Source: Gymnopus androsaceus JB14 (lineage: Eukaryota > Basidiomycota > Agaricomycetes > Agaricales > Omphalotaceae). Taken from it: 64,000 bases of DNA. Of the stretch, positions 33,936 through 42,977 are shown in pieces (position 1 is the stretch's first letter; each line of letters starts with the position of its first letter). The translations under genes and the position numbers were made by a program. The notes beneath the pieces were generated by a model. That model ran no database searches. It saw nothing but the letters and a program-made list of their open reading frames with translations, and was not told where the DNA came from. The stretch spans positions 188,987 to 252,986 of the forward strand of contig ML769395.1 in NCBI GenBank assembly GCA_009733575.1, written 5' to 3'.

Positions 33936-35189
33936 TCAAGAAGCGTCTAATATGTCCCTAAACGTTTTCATAGTCTTCACAGGTTCGTCCCAGTGCATCT
34001 GCGCAGTATTATAAGTACATTCGCAACAGAATGCATATATACACTCACAAAATGATTCCCCCCCTCTATCACCTTGAACCGTACAAACATCCCTTCTTCT
34101 CCTCCTCCGGCTTCCTTATCATCCTTCTCAATCTCCCAATATGTAGGCCACGCAAATGAATACGATCTATCTCCTACAACTTCCCAGACTTTCGATATTC
34201 TTCAACGCATCACTGGATCTGAACTTCCTATCGTAGCACGCCTTCAAATACGATTTTCGGAGCGGACCTTGCAGCACTTTTCGTGGTATATAGATCGACG
34301 CTCGACTCCGGTGTCAATATGACGATTTCATCATGTTCGGCTTTCGTAAAGTGAATATGCTGGGGATTCGGGAGATGCTTGGCGTAATTGCTCCGAACGC
34401 GGAATCACGATCGCGTGCGGAAACTATTTCTTCAGGATAGTCAAAATAGCCTGTGACCAGAAGGCAGAAGAGCGACCCTCGAGATGCGAGAGGGATGTTA
34501 GGATCTCGGAAAGGTAGCCATGTTGCAGAAGGGACAGGAAGACCGATAGTTGTGTAAGCGGGTTCTAAACGATGTTAGTGAACATTATCCATTGATAGAA
34601 GTGTAGTACCTAGCATGATATGAGCACGCAAATACTGCCCAAGTCTACCTCTCATCTCCTCAGATACCAACTGAGAATCAACATTCGCGACAGCTGCCAA
34701 CGTAAACGCACTTCCCAAAGACCAGCCTGCGAGAACTATTCCGCCCGCACGACCGTCCTCGGAATGTTCAATCGCTGGGATGCCGGAACACTTGATAAAT
34801 TCATCGACGAATTGTAGAATTTCCAAGCCCCGCAAGCTGAGAAAGTCTGCTTTGGTTTGTTCAGAGGCAGAAGCCTGAGCCTCTTCATTGTCTGAGAGAA
34901 ATTCTCGCTCGGTAGCAGCGAAAGGAGTTGACCCGGCGAATCCTCTCCGGCTGAGGGCTACAATGCGTATACTGAATTCCGCGGAGAGAGGTAGGAGTCG
35001 CTTGAAGATGGCTAAGAACGAAATGAGTAGGAATTCTAAGATCGCACGGGCTCACGTACCATTGCTGAAAGAATTTCCATGGACGAGAACAATAGTTTCG
35101 TAGCTCGACGACGAAGGAGCTCCACTATCTATGTATGAAATGACAACATTCGATGAGGGATCTATGACAATTTGGTTGGTGACGAGCAT
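33936..35189 (-). pseudogene. Alpha/beta hydrolase with several frame breaks
   Basis: From the ATG at 35187-35189 the protein begins MLVTNQIVIDPSSNVVISYI, with the oxyanion-hole segment LVHGNSFSN. An intron leads to RRGFAGSTP and the nucleophile elbow GGIVLAGWSLGSAFTL (G-x-S-x-G, Ser catalytic). After a second intron, DPNIPLASRGSLFCLLVTGY and ARDRDSAFGAITP follow. Then the frame changes near 34360 (to EHDEIVILTPESSVDLYTTK), again near 34245 and again near 34200. After the last intron the end reads IEGGNHFMHWDEP with the catalytic His. All three triad regions can be found, so the gene was intact recently. Three one-base shifts mean either a young pseudogene or sequencing errors. Substrate unknown. 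Confidence 0.65.
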
Positions 35190-36460
35190 GGTGAGAGTGG
35201 TGAGAGTTGCGTTTGAATCGAAAGGAAAAGATTGGCTAGATCGGTACCGACTGGACTATCACGAGTTCCAAACTTCGAATAGTTAGTTCCAAGCTTCGAA
35301 TTGGAGTAGCGCGCTATTGTGATTCATCTTTTATCGTCGCGCCAGGTACCTTCGATCCTCCTACCAGAGCACATTTCCGAGTTTGGAGGGGCTAGAACTG
35401 TGGCGGGTAAATGAGAGGATATATTTTGGATGGATTAGCGGCTCAGCGGAGAATGACGTCGAAGATTGCGAGTCGGAGAGATTCACAGGAGTCAACCCAT
35501 CTTCTCAAGTCATCTTCAATTTTGCATTTCCGTAGAGAACAGTAGGAGGTTAAGAATGAAAAAAATACCATCAAACCTACCCTAAACTCGCGGCCGGCAC
35601 AATCTCTTCTCACCACAATTCTCTGGATAATTATAAACAAGCTGTTCATTGAACGACGGTTCCCGAATTACCTTCCAATCTGTGCTATCGCATCGACAAC
35701 GCTACAGCTCGAATCCTGTATCCATGAGGACTAATGCCCTATGAAACCAGATTTAAGCGTAAATAGCCCAAGATCATTATTCGCTTTTATGATCCTTTCT
35801 AGATTCATACGAAGTACAGTGCAGTGCTCAACGCTGTCCAAGAAAGCATCCTCTCTCCTCATTTGCACTTTTGCGGACTCATTGAATGATACAGTCAAAA
35901 CCCAGCCCTTTATGTTCTATCTTGCTAGCATCCCATCGACGACGGAAATATGTACATGCACTCAGCATGCAGAAGGGTGTATCCCGGCACTGTTAAGTAT
36001 TGGTACCCCGGAACTGCATTCAAGTTGGATCGGAATGGATCCCTTGATTTTCTGGGCCTGAAACTCACATTATTCGAAATCGAGGCCCATCTCGAAAACG
36101 CTCAACCTCTCAGCTGTTTATTTTCCCTTCTTCAACGGTCTTCTACCAGTGTCAAGACTACCCGAAATCCTTTTCATGTTCATCTCTCGCGGTAAGGTAA
36201 CCAGAGTACCATGCAGAGCCTAATCTTACTTCCAATTCATTCAAGTTTCGCTTGATTCGAATGAATATGTACTCCTCTCATTGCCAAGCGACTAGGGACA
36301 TAAGTATAAAGTACGGGGAAACTTGCTGTGCCGAGCACCCAGCTTTCACTCCTTTTCGTTCGTGTCCTTTCGAATTCCTTCCTGGTTTTTTTGATTCCCC
36401 TTCGTTTGAAACGAACTTGTTGAACTCTTTCTGTGACTACCTCTTTTTCTTCCATTAATC
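35190..36460. other. Intergenic, no gene seen
   Basis: A 106-codon frame at 35741-36061 has no motif. TATAAA at 36305 may serve the next gene. Repeats are not evident. Confidence 0.45.
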
Positions 36461-37068
36461 ATGGTCCGCCAGCTTGCTATCACCTTGTTCATTGCCTCTT
36501 TTGCTCTTGCCATTCGTGGTGCAGCCTTTGAAAACCGTGGCAATAGTAAGACGATATTTCTTAATCTGCCATAATAGTCATCCTGATCTTTCTCTTCCAG
36601 TCCTCAGTGATGTCACAGGTGTTGCTGGGTCCATTCTCGGAGACGCTACAGCTCTTTTAGGATCTGCTACTTCACTCGCACCAGGAATTATTGAGACCGT
36701 TACCTGTACGTCTTCTTTCAAGGCGCATTTTGCTGCCAAAGAAATTGGAAACGGAACTAACATCTAATCCATCCACAATAGCTGAAGGCGGTTCAATCTT
36801 TACTGTAATCACTAGCCAAGGTGGAAGTGCGATCACTCTTGCAGAAAGTGCAGCCGGGCAAGCTACTTCGTTCGCGGGAGCGGAAATTACGGTCGCTAGT
36901 ATCGCCATTGCATCGGCAAGCAGCAATGGTAGCGGTACTGCAGCTCCGACATCCACTTCAAATCCGAACAACGGTGCTTTTGCTACTGCACCTTTGTCGT
37001 TATCCGGAGTTTATAGCTTTGTGACGGTCGTGGGCGGGGCTTTGGTTGGGGCGTTTATGGTGCTGTGA
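36461..37068 (+). CDS. Small secreted protein with GPI-type C-terminus
   Basis: Three exons (36461-36545, 36601-36705, 36782-37068) give 158 residues. The signal peptide is MVRQLAITLFIASFALAIRG. The mature part is rich in Ala, Ser, Thr and Gly (SILGDATALLGSATSLAPG, SAAGQATSFAGAEITVAS). A Ser/Thr/Asn/Pro stretch (SSNGSGTAAPTSTSNPNNG) precedes a C-terminal hydrophobic tail (VYSFVTVVGGALVGAFMVL), the layout of GPI-anchored wall proteins. No cysteines occur. Family unknown, though this type is common in Agaricomycetes. The sequence from its last codons onward is duplicated at 47.87 kb. Confidence 0.8.
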
Positions 37069-37560
37069 AAAGGTTGAGGATGCGATGAGGCTGCTAGGCC
37101 GCAATGGACAAGCTAAGGATCTGTTAGATCAGCTACTAGTCAGCAGATGGTCAGACAGTTAGTTTCGATTTTTACTCGCATATCTGCGTTTTATATAACA
37201 TTGTAAATAACTATGTACTGTATTTTTTCAAGACAAACAGAAAGTAAAATGTAAATGTAAGTAGTCGGCGGTGCAGAAGTAGGGCGTTTATATTAGTATT
37301 TCGCTTCCTTGGCAAGCGCTCGACCACCTCTCCCATTCTATGTAGTTCCAGTCGGCAACCGAGCTGACTACTCATGCTAAGGATGAAGACTGCACTGCGG
37401 AGCACTGCACCATGAATTTCCCTAACGTTGAAGCGAACAGGGTCTGCGTCCGTGGTACATTCCTGGCATACCCTGGAGATATCAAGACAAAGTAAGAAAG
37501 AAAATATTCAAACCGGAAAGCATACCTCCAGATAAGTATCTAAAATGAAACAAAACCCTA
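37060..37560. repeat. Left copy of a segmental duplication (spacer part)
   Basis: From TGAAAAGGTTGAGGATGCGATGAGGCTGCTAGG the sequence matches 47873-48240 with substitutions and indels (shared blocks ACTCGCATAT, CCACCTCTCCCAT, GTCGGCA, GGATGAAGACTG). It continues into the membrane-protein relic. This copy is longer and diverged, so the duplication is old. Confidence 0.7.
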
Positions 37561-38000
37561 CATCACAGTCCCAATAATCCTGATAGCAGCTAAACTCAAC
37601 ACCATCAACACCACATACTCGATGCTACTCTACCCCGTCAAAAGCAGAATACTCCCTAAGAAAATTGTAGCATAAAGATACGCATACACAGCCACAGTCT
37701 CGATTCCTGTTTCGTACCACTGCCAAAAGGTTTCCTTCCGCATAACGATGGTCACAGTGAAACTTATCCCTGGGCTACTTACTGCAGTTCGAGGCGTGAG
37801 GGGAAGGTCCCCCTAATATCATCTCGAAATTTGGAAGTCGGGGGAGAGTTATGAGCCGTGGAATTGGAGTGCAAAGTTCCAAGGTGTCGTGAATGAGGTT
37901 GGTTTGGAAGGTCTTCTTCCGCACTGGTTGTAGCTCTATCGAGGTATGCCAATGGCATATCTTCCACAACAGGAACTGAGCAGCGGGTGGTGATTTATGG
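37561..38000 (-). pseudogene. 3' fragment of the polytopic membrane protein gene
   Basis: The minus strand matches the C-terminal half of the gene at 48247-49630: EEDLPNQPHSRHLGTLHSNS, then FWQWYETGIETVAV and SSIEYVVLMVLSLA. A frameshift (GTFPSRLELQ then stop, against DLPLTPRTAVG) and an in-frame TAG (at 37631, in LLTG-stop-SSIEY) break it. The 5' half is missing and F-box copy 2 begins 40 bp further on. Confidence 0.75.
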
Positions 38001-38210
38001 AGTTCTTACAAGAAGTATAGGAGCGAGATGTAAGCGATCTTCGCCATGGCGGTATACGTCCAACTTCAATTTACGCTATTGAACGCCAAACATTTTCGTC
38101 GTCAATGCCGGGTACATATCACACGATTCACAGCATTTCTGGCAAGGGGCGTACCTGAGCCAAATAAACACAGGTTGACAAGTCTCTACGTTTTTGCTCC
38201 CCTCACTACC

Positions 38211-38918
38211 ATGAACTTTCCCTCCAACGCGGTTTTCGACACGCCCGAGCTGCTCGACAGAATCTTGTCTCAGCTTGATATGCGCACCCTGTTGACAGCC
38301 GCTCAGCTTGTCAGTCACTACTGGCATGATATAATCACCCAATCGCCATCGATCCAACAAGCATTATGCTTCCAGCCAAAGCAAAACACGGCTAATGAAC
38401 AGATGCAAAATCCGCTCCTAGCTGAGTTATTTGAACCCTGGTTTGATGGAAATGGAGCCCATGACAGAAGGAAATTCATGAAGATGCCCCTTGCATCTAC
38501 AAGGGATGTCTTCTTGAGGGAAGATGCCACTTGGCGTCAGATGCTGGTTGCACAACCCCCTCTCCTTCAGCTAGGTATCTGGACACAGATGCATGGCATG
38601 CGCGGTGATAGTCATCAATTCGAGATACTGGAGTTCCCAAATGGTCTACGGATGGGCGAGTTTTATGATATTGGTCAGAAGTGGCTGGCCAATAATGTGT
38701 CAGGCTTTCGCGTGTTCTGGGACAGTACAAGCAATACTGACCAGCTCGAGAAACACCAGTTTGGCCGTGGTATTGCAATGCCGCAGAAGCAAGAGATGTT
38801 ATGTCTGGCCGGAAAGGTAGATGTCATGATGGCTCGTTTCCTGACAATTCAATGCAGCAGGGGTTTTGATAAAGACAACTTTGCGCAGAGGTTTGGGTTG
38901 CCGCAATGTCGGGATTGA
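38211..38918 (+). CDS. F-box protein, copy 2, intact and intronless
   Basis: The ATG at 38211 follows a duplicated 170-bp promoter block. It encodes 235 residues without introns, unlike every other intact gene here. The F-box is residues 5-50 (VFDTPELLDRILSQLDMRTL, LTAAQLVSHYWHDIITQSPS, IQQALCFQP). The C-terminal part has a conserved tail found in large fungal F-box families: WRQMLVAQPPLLQLGIWTQ, FEILEFPNGLRMGEFYDI and GFRVFWDSTSN. It would bind Skp1 through the F-box and present an unknown substrate for ubiquitination. The composition of this tail is what I associate with expanded F-box families of Pezizomycotina, so transfer is possible but untested. Confidence 0.8.
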   Translation: MNFPSNAVFDTPELLDRILSQLDMRTLLTAAQLVSHYWHDIITQSPSIQQALCFQPKQNTANEQMQNPLLAELFEPWFDGNGAHDRRKFMKMPLASTRDVFLREDATWRQMLVAQPPLLQLGIWTQMHGMRGDSHQFEILEFPNGLRMGEFYDIGQKWLANNVSGFRVFWDSTSNTDQLEKHQFGRGIAMPQKQEMLCLAGKVDVMMARFLTIQCSRGFDKDNFAQRFGLPQCRD

Positions 38919-39547
38919 TCTTCCGGGGCTCTAGGCTTTTTACTCTTGATTTTTGTACATAGATCTATGGACCACTGTAGGTAGATCTACATGTATTTTC
39001 TTCTCTTCATCCATACTTATACTAGTTATGAATATAACAAGCTCTACATGAAATTCAGCACAGCACTAGGCATCAGCCATATGGTGTGGAAATACCTTTT
39101 GGCCATGGGTACTTATTACATGGGTATGCATGTGCTCTAAACCTTACTTTAGACTTACTGGCTATCTCATGTTCATAATACGGGTCCACCTGATATGTAG
39201 GCCCTTATTACTGATCCATTCTAACTCACAGGTTTAGTGTTTGATTTTTGTTGACCTTGAAAAGGATTGTATTGTATTGCATACATATAAATAAATCAGC
39301 AATGCAACATGCACAGACACTCAGGACTGAACATTTCAGTCCCTTTGACTCTGTCAAGCTTTATGATTGAATCAGGTTTAAAGAGTATGGTTGACAAGGC
39401 TAAAGCTGCCATTGAGGTTGCAGCAAGGTTTATTGTTCAAGGAAAATGGGAATACTTTTAATTGCATGTACTATAGATAACAGTGACTCAATCAGTGTAA
39501 AGAACAATTATGGTTGCCTTGTTTGAGTACAGCTGGCTGAATACTAG
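38919..39547. other. Intergenic, no gene seen
   Basis: About 80 bp of F-box downstream homology, then A/T-rich sequence that leads into the nested repeat block. No frame or RNA is supported. Confidence 0.5.
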
Positions 39548-39645
39548 CATCAGCAAAACCTGGATAATTGCCATAGCTGTTATAGCAAGCCATAGCAGCC
39601 ATAGAACTATGAGCTGCTATAAATTGCTATGGGTAGCTATGAGTT

Positions 39646-40201
39646 ACAGACGCGAACCCCGATCCAAAACAATGTGGAAAGATTGCCGTATTTTGGGCTG
39701 TGGTTAATCTTTTTCCTTGAAGTTTTTTGCACTAGGGGACCAATAATATCAGAGTATTGCGTTCTGATTTTCTGAGATTTTTTGAAGAAGTTCTTCGTTG
39801 TACAGATGTAAGTTTGTGTGACAGCTGGATATAAGCCGGAAAACCATGATCCAAAAAATCACATGTTTTGAACGTTTACTGCTTTTCTCTTCACATTCTG
39901 GCTTTTTATGCCTCCCAATGTTAATCATGGTGGTCACCCTTGAGGAACAAAGCAACAGCAGAAGTTACATGTGGAAATTGAGCAAGGAAATGTGTTTTCG
40001 GAAATCTCAGCCATTTTTGCTGTATTTAATTTTTCTTGGTAGATTTATGTTGCATAAAGATTCTGTATTGTAGATATTCAAACACTATACATTGACTATG
40101 TCCTGTAGAAAAAAACCCAGGTCCTAGAAGCTACCTTGACTGTGTCAAAAGTTGAATTTTTCGGATCACCATCATTTTTTGGATCGGGGTTCGATATCTG
40201 T
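39646..40201. mobile_element. Nested TIR element with ACAGA...CGAACCCCGATCCAAAA ends
   Basis: Left end ACAGACGCGAACCCCGATCC, right end (reverse) ACAGATATCGAACCCCGATC; after the first bases they match for 17 bp, continuing CAAAA. The interior (556 bp) has only short frames. It interrupts the A2 array, so it is younger than A2. Confidence 0.6.
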
Positions 40202-40301
40202 ACTATGGACTTCCCAAATTATATTGCCTGTTGACAGATGTCATGCTCTATAGCAATCCATAGCAGTCCATAGCAGCCCATAGCTCTGGATAGATGGGGA
40301 C

Positions 40302-40480
40302 CATTTGCAAAACCTGGTTGGTCTCCAGAGATCTCCAGAGATCTCCAGAGCTCTGACAGCTGTCAAAAAGCTGTCAAACTCCTCCAGGCATCTCCAGAGG
40401 TCTCTGGAGATTTCTGGAATTACTATCCTTGCTCCAGAGATGAAAAGAAATATATTGTGATGGTACAGGTTTTGTTGATG
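40302..40480. mobile_element. Non-autonomous element A3 (short copy)
   Basis: 179 bp from CATTTGCAAAACCTGG to TACAGGTTTTGTTGATG. The arms are made of the word CTCCAGAGAT and its reverse. It shares the internal motif ACTATCCTTGCTC with A1 (CTACCCTTGCTC). It lies inside A2. Confidence 0.6.
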
Positions 40481-40772
40481 ACCTTGCTATGGGTGCTATG
40501 AGTGCTATCCAGTTCACCCAGGTTTTGCTGATGTACTGATTGCAAATCCACGGTTCTATGATCATTTAGGCCACATTAGAACATGAAGATAAAAATCACT
40601 TTGACCTACCTTAACCTAAGCTGCCAAGCCATGGAATTCCAACCTAGGACACCAGGATTGTTGATAAATGATTACAGTCGTAGGTTTTTAATTATTCTAC
40701 AAATTACTTACAGTTGTAAATACATGTAGCAACAGTGATGTAATATATTCTAATTACATTCATGGCTTCCAT

Positions 40773-40891
40773 GCGCCTGATGGCATAACGGTATTCCTGT
40801 CGGCGTCTCTGACAGGTGAGGTAAGCTGTACCTAGTAGCGGTGAGTGTTCAATCCTCAATGTAAAACATTAATGAGATTGTGTTTTTTTTT
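40773..40891 (+). ncRNA. tRNA-like Pol III transcription unit in B1
   Basis: A perfect A box TGGCATAACGG (40781-40791) and perfect B box GTTCAATCC (40847-40855) are 55 bp apart, as in tRNAs with a long variable arm. A T9 run (40883-40891) follows, a normal Pol III terminator. A transcript of about 110 nt is predicted. It does not fold into a clean cloverleaf, so it is more likely a tRNA-derived SINE head than a working tRNA. Confidence 0.5.
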
Positions 40892-40899
40892 ATTTCAAA

Positions 40900-40975
40900 G
40901 CAATGCTGGGGCTAGCTCTCGTTAGGGTTCGCCCGAAGGGTGAACCCTAACATTAGAGAGCTAGTCCGGCATTGC
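40900..40975. repeat. Hairpin with telomere-like arms
   Basis: GCAATGCTGGGGCTAGCTCT pairs with AGAGCTAGTCCGGCATTGC at the other end. The inner arms GTTAGGGTTCGCCC and GGGTGAACCCTAAC pair too. In B2 the same place keeps only part of the right inner arm. Confidence 0.7.
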
Positions 40976-41421
40976 CAAACGTGCTGGGTTAGCGGTTAGG
41001 GGTTGAGGTTAGGTAAGGGGCTCCCGCCTATCAAAATAAGCGCAAATGAGGCTTTAGGGTGCCCGCTGACGAGTTCCCAGCCCGGGGGACCCCCCGAGCG
41101 CAGCGAGGGAGGGGAGGGAAGCGGAGGCGGGCCCGAAGTTTGCGCGCCGTACTGTATAATGGTATTAATAATTGATGGTACTTACAGCTGTAGTAATTTG
41201 TAGAATAATACAAAACCTACAATTGTAATTGAATTTGTCAACAAGATCTGTGTCTGGGGCTCGGAATTCTGTAAAATGCTTCATGGATTGCAGCCAAGTG
41301 AGTAGAAATAACTCAGTTGCACTGGCAGAGGGATAGAAATCAACCTACAACACTAGACTTGTTGACAAATATTTACAATTGTAAGTTTTAGCTTATTCTA
41401 CAAATTATTACAGTTAGTAGT

Positions 41422-41816
41422 CATCAGAAAAAACTGTTTTGGGCCCAGGAGGATCTAAGGTCACCTAGTCCTCTTGGGCAACCTGAGGCATCCTAGTTGG
41501 CCCAGGAAAAAGGGTAAAACTTTGGACACCTCAGGTATCCTAGTCATCCTAGGTGTCCTGGGAGATCCTGGGGCATCCTGGGGCATCCTGAGGCATCCTG
41601 GGATAGAAATTTTATCCTAGGATGCCTCAGGATGCCCCAGGATACCCCAGGATGCCCCAGGACATCCCAGGATCCCCCAGGACACCTAGGATGACTAGGA
41701 TACCTGAGGTGTCCAAAGTTTTACCCTTTTTCCTGGGCCAACTAGGATGCCTCAGGTTGCCTAAGAGGACTAGGTGACCTTATATCCTCCTGGGCCCAAA
41801 ACAGTTTTTGCTGATG
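41422..41816. mobile_element. Element A4: near-complete 395-bp palindrome
   Basis: The whole element folds back on itself around 41610. Ends are CATCAGAAAAAACTGTTTTG and CAAAACAGTTTTTGCTGATG. Arms are built of the 10-bp word GCATCCTGGG/GAG and TCACCTAGTCCTC-type blocks in mirror order. It has no reading frame. It interrupts B2. Confidence 0.8.
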
Positions 41817-41875
41817 CCCTATACAGCCTAACAACGGTGATGTAATATATCTCAATTACATTACATCATTCACAT

Positions 41876-41995
41876 GTGCCTTATTGTGTAATGGTATTCT
41901 TAGCCACTAAATCTGACAGGTTCTGTGATTGGCCTGACAGCATGTGTTCGAACCTCAACAGGAGTGAACTGTGATATATTCTAATATTTTTTTTT
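41876..41995 (+). ncRNA. tRNA-like Pol III transcription unit in B2
   Basis: A-box-like TTGTGTAATGG (41884-41894, one mismatch) and a perfect B box GTTCGAACC (41946-41954) are 51 bp apart and followed by T9 (41987-41995). The layout matches B1 although the sequence between has diverged, which suggests the promoter boxes are being kept. Confidence 0.5.
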
Positions 41996-42365
41996 CTTTC
42001 AAAGCAATGCCATGGCTCGCTCTTGTTAGGGTTCACCCTTTGATTAGAGAGCGAGTCCGGCATTGCCAAATGTGCTTGGTTAGGGGTTAGGGGTTGGGGT
42101 TAGGGTTTGGGGTTGCTGCCTATCAAAATAAGCGCAAACAAGGCTTTAGAGTGCCTGCCAACAACTTCCTGGCCTGGGGGACCCCCCGAGCGCAGCAAGG
42201 GAGGGGAGGGAAATGGAGGCAGGCCTGGCCGCCTGAAGTTTGCACGCCAAATACAGTACTAGTAATAATAGTAATTGATGGTATTTACAATTGTAGTAAT
42301 TTGTATACCAAAGTAAAACTTACAATTGTAATCATTTTTGTTTACAAGATCTGTGTCTGGGGCTC

Positions 42366-42490
42366 CAACTGACAAGCTGAGTGGCTGTCAGCAGGGTGCA
42401 CATATCAAGCTGAGACAAAATTCTGTTGAGCAGCTTGGGAGTGCCAAAAACCGCATTGGAAGGAAGAATCATGGTAGTGAGGAGAAGGTG
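42366..42490 (-). pseudogene. F-box gene fragment, copy 3
   Basis: The minus strand from the ATG at 42472 reads MILPSNAVFGTPKLLNRILS and QLDMCTLLTATQLVS, the F-box of the other two copies, then stops at the right end of B2. The upstream CTCCTCACTACC also matches. Only 35 codons remain. Confidence 0.8.
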
Positions 42491-42504
42491 ATGTATAAAA
42501 CTGC

Positions 42505-42977
42505 CACACTGCCAATAATTATGCTTCAGCCAAGCTGAAGCATAATGTGAAGTAATTATTTTGATGCCTGTGCAAAATGTGATTTTCCAGAAAGATATGG
42601 AAGATAATTATTTTGATCGACAATGAATAAATTTTCTACCTGCTGAATCTTGGAATTTACACTGATTTCAATTGAACTCTGAAATAATAATTTCAAAGCA
42701 GACTGAATGCTTTTAAAATTGAATTGTTCTTTGAAACAATTGCTTGCACTCCTATTGTGAAAGAAAGACTTTCAAGTCCACATCAAAACTGAAAACTCTC
42801 CCTTCAGAAGTAAGTGTAAATTCAAAAATTCAGACAGTAACAACTTTATTCATTCACCACCCTATTGAAATAATTATCTTTCATATTTGTCTGAAAAAGT
42901 ATATTTCACATAGGCGTTGAAATAATTTACTTCACACTATGCTTCAGCCATGCTGAAGCATAATTATTGGCAGTGTG
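42505..42977. mobile_element. MITE C with hairpin-bearing ends
   Basis: A 473-bp element with TIR CACACTGCCAATAATTATGC and continuing TTCAGC. Each end also contains its own palindrome (ATTATGCTTCAGCC/GGCTGAAGCATAAT type), so each terminus can form a hairpin before TGTGAAGTAA. The interior is A/T-rich. Target duplication not evident. It lies just upstream of the F-box fragment. Confidence 0.75.

Larger units (their letters stand above)
39548..40533. mobile_element. Non-autonomous element A2 (CATCAGC ends)
   Basis: It begins CATCAGCAAAACCTGGAT and ends ATCCAG...CCAGGTTTTGCTGATG. The arms carry arrays of CCATAGCAG or CTATGGGTG words in opposite orientation. Two other elements are nested in it: an ACAGA-ended element (39646-40201) and A3 (40302-40480). 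Flanks are TACTAG on the left and TACTGA on the right, so the target duplication is unclear. No coding capacity. Confidence 0.7.
40643..41260. mobile_element. Element B1 with long TIRs and a Pol III unit
   Basis: About 80-bp imperfect inverted ends include TTGTTGAYAAAT, TACAATTGTAGGTTTTG and ATTATTCTACAAATTA (right end read in reverse). Inside, in order: a tRNA-like Pol III unit (40773-40891), a 75-bp hairpin (40900-40975), telomere-like G-rich runs (40986-41018) and a G-rich block GGGGGACCCCCCGAGCGCAG. A second copy, B2, follows 80 bp away. No protein is encoded. Confidence 0.7.
41343..42362. mobile_element. Element B2, second copy, interrupted by A4
   Basis: Same ends and internal order as B1: TTGTTGACAAAT and TACAATTGTAAGTTTT at the left, the Pol III unit at 41884-41995, the hairpin remnant at 42004-42066, G-rich runs at 42077-42113, and the GGGGGACCCCCCGAGCGCAG block at 42175. 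A4 lies in its left arm. The right end abuts the F-box fragment at 42366. B1 and B2 differ by many substitutions, so they are separate, old insertions or an old duplication. Confidence 0.7.

Noticed and set aside
34074..34322. 82-codon plus-strand frame
   Set aside because: Antisense of the alpha/beta hydrolase C-terminal exons, which carry the catalytic His region.
42338..42538. Plus-strand frame DKLSGCQQGAHIKLRQ
   Set aside because: Same frame appears opposite F-box copy 2 (38076-38360); it is the antisense of the F-box, not a gene.
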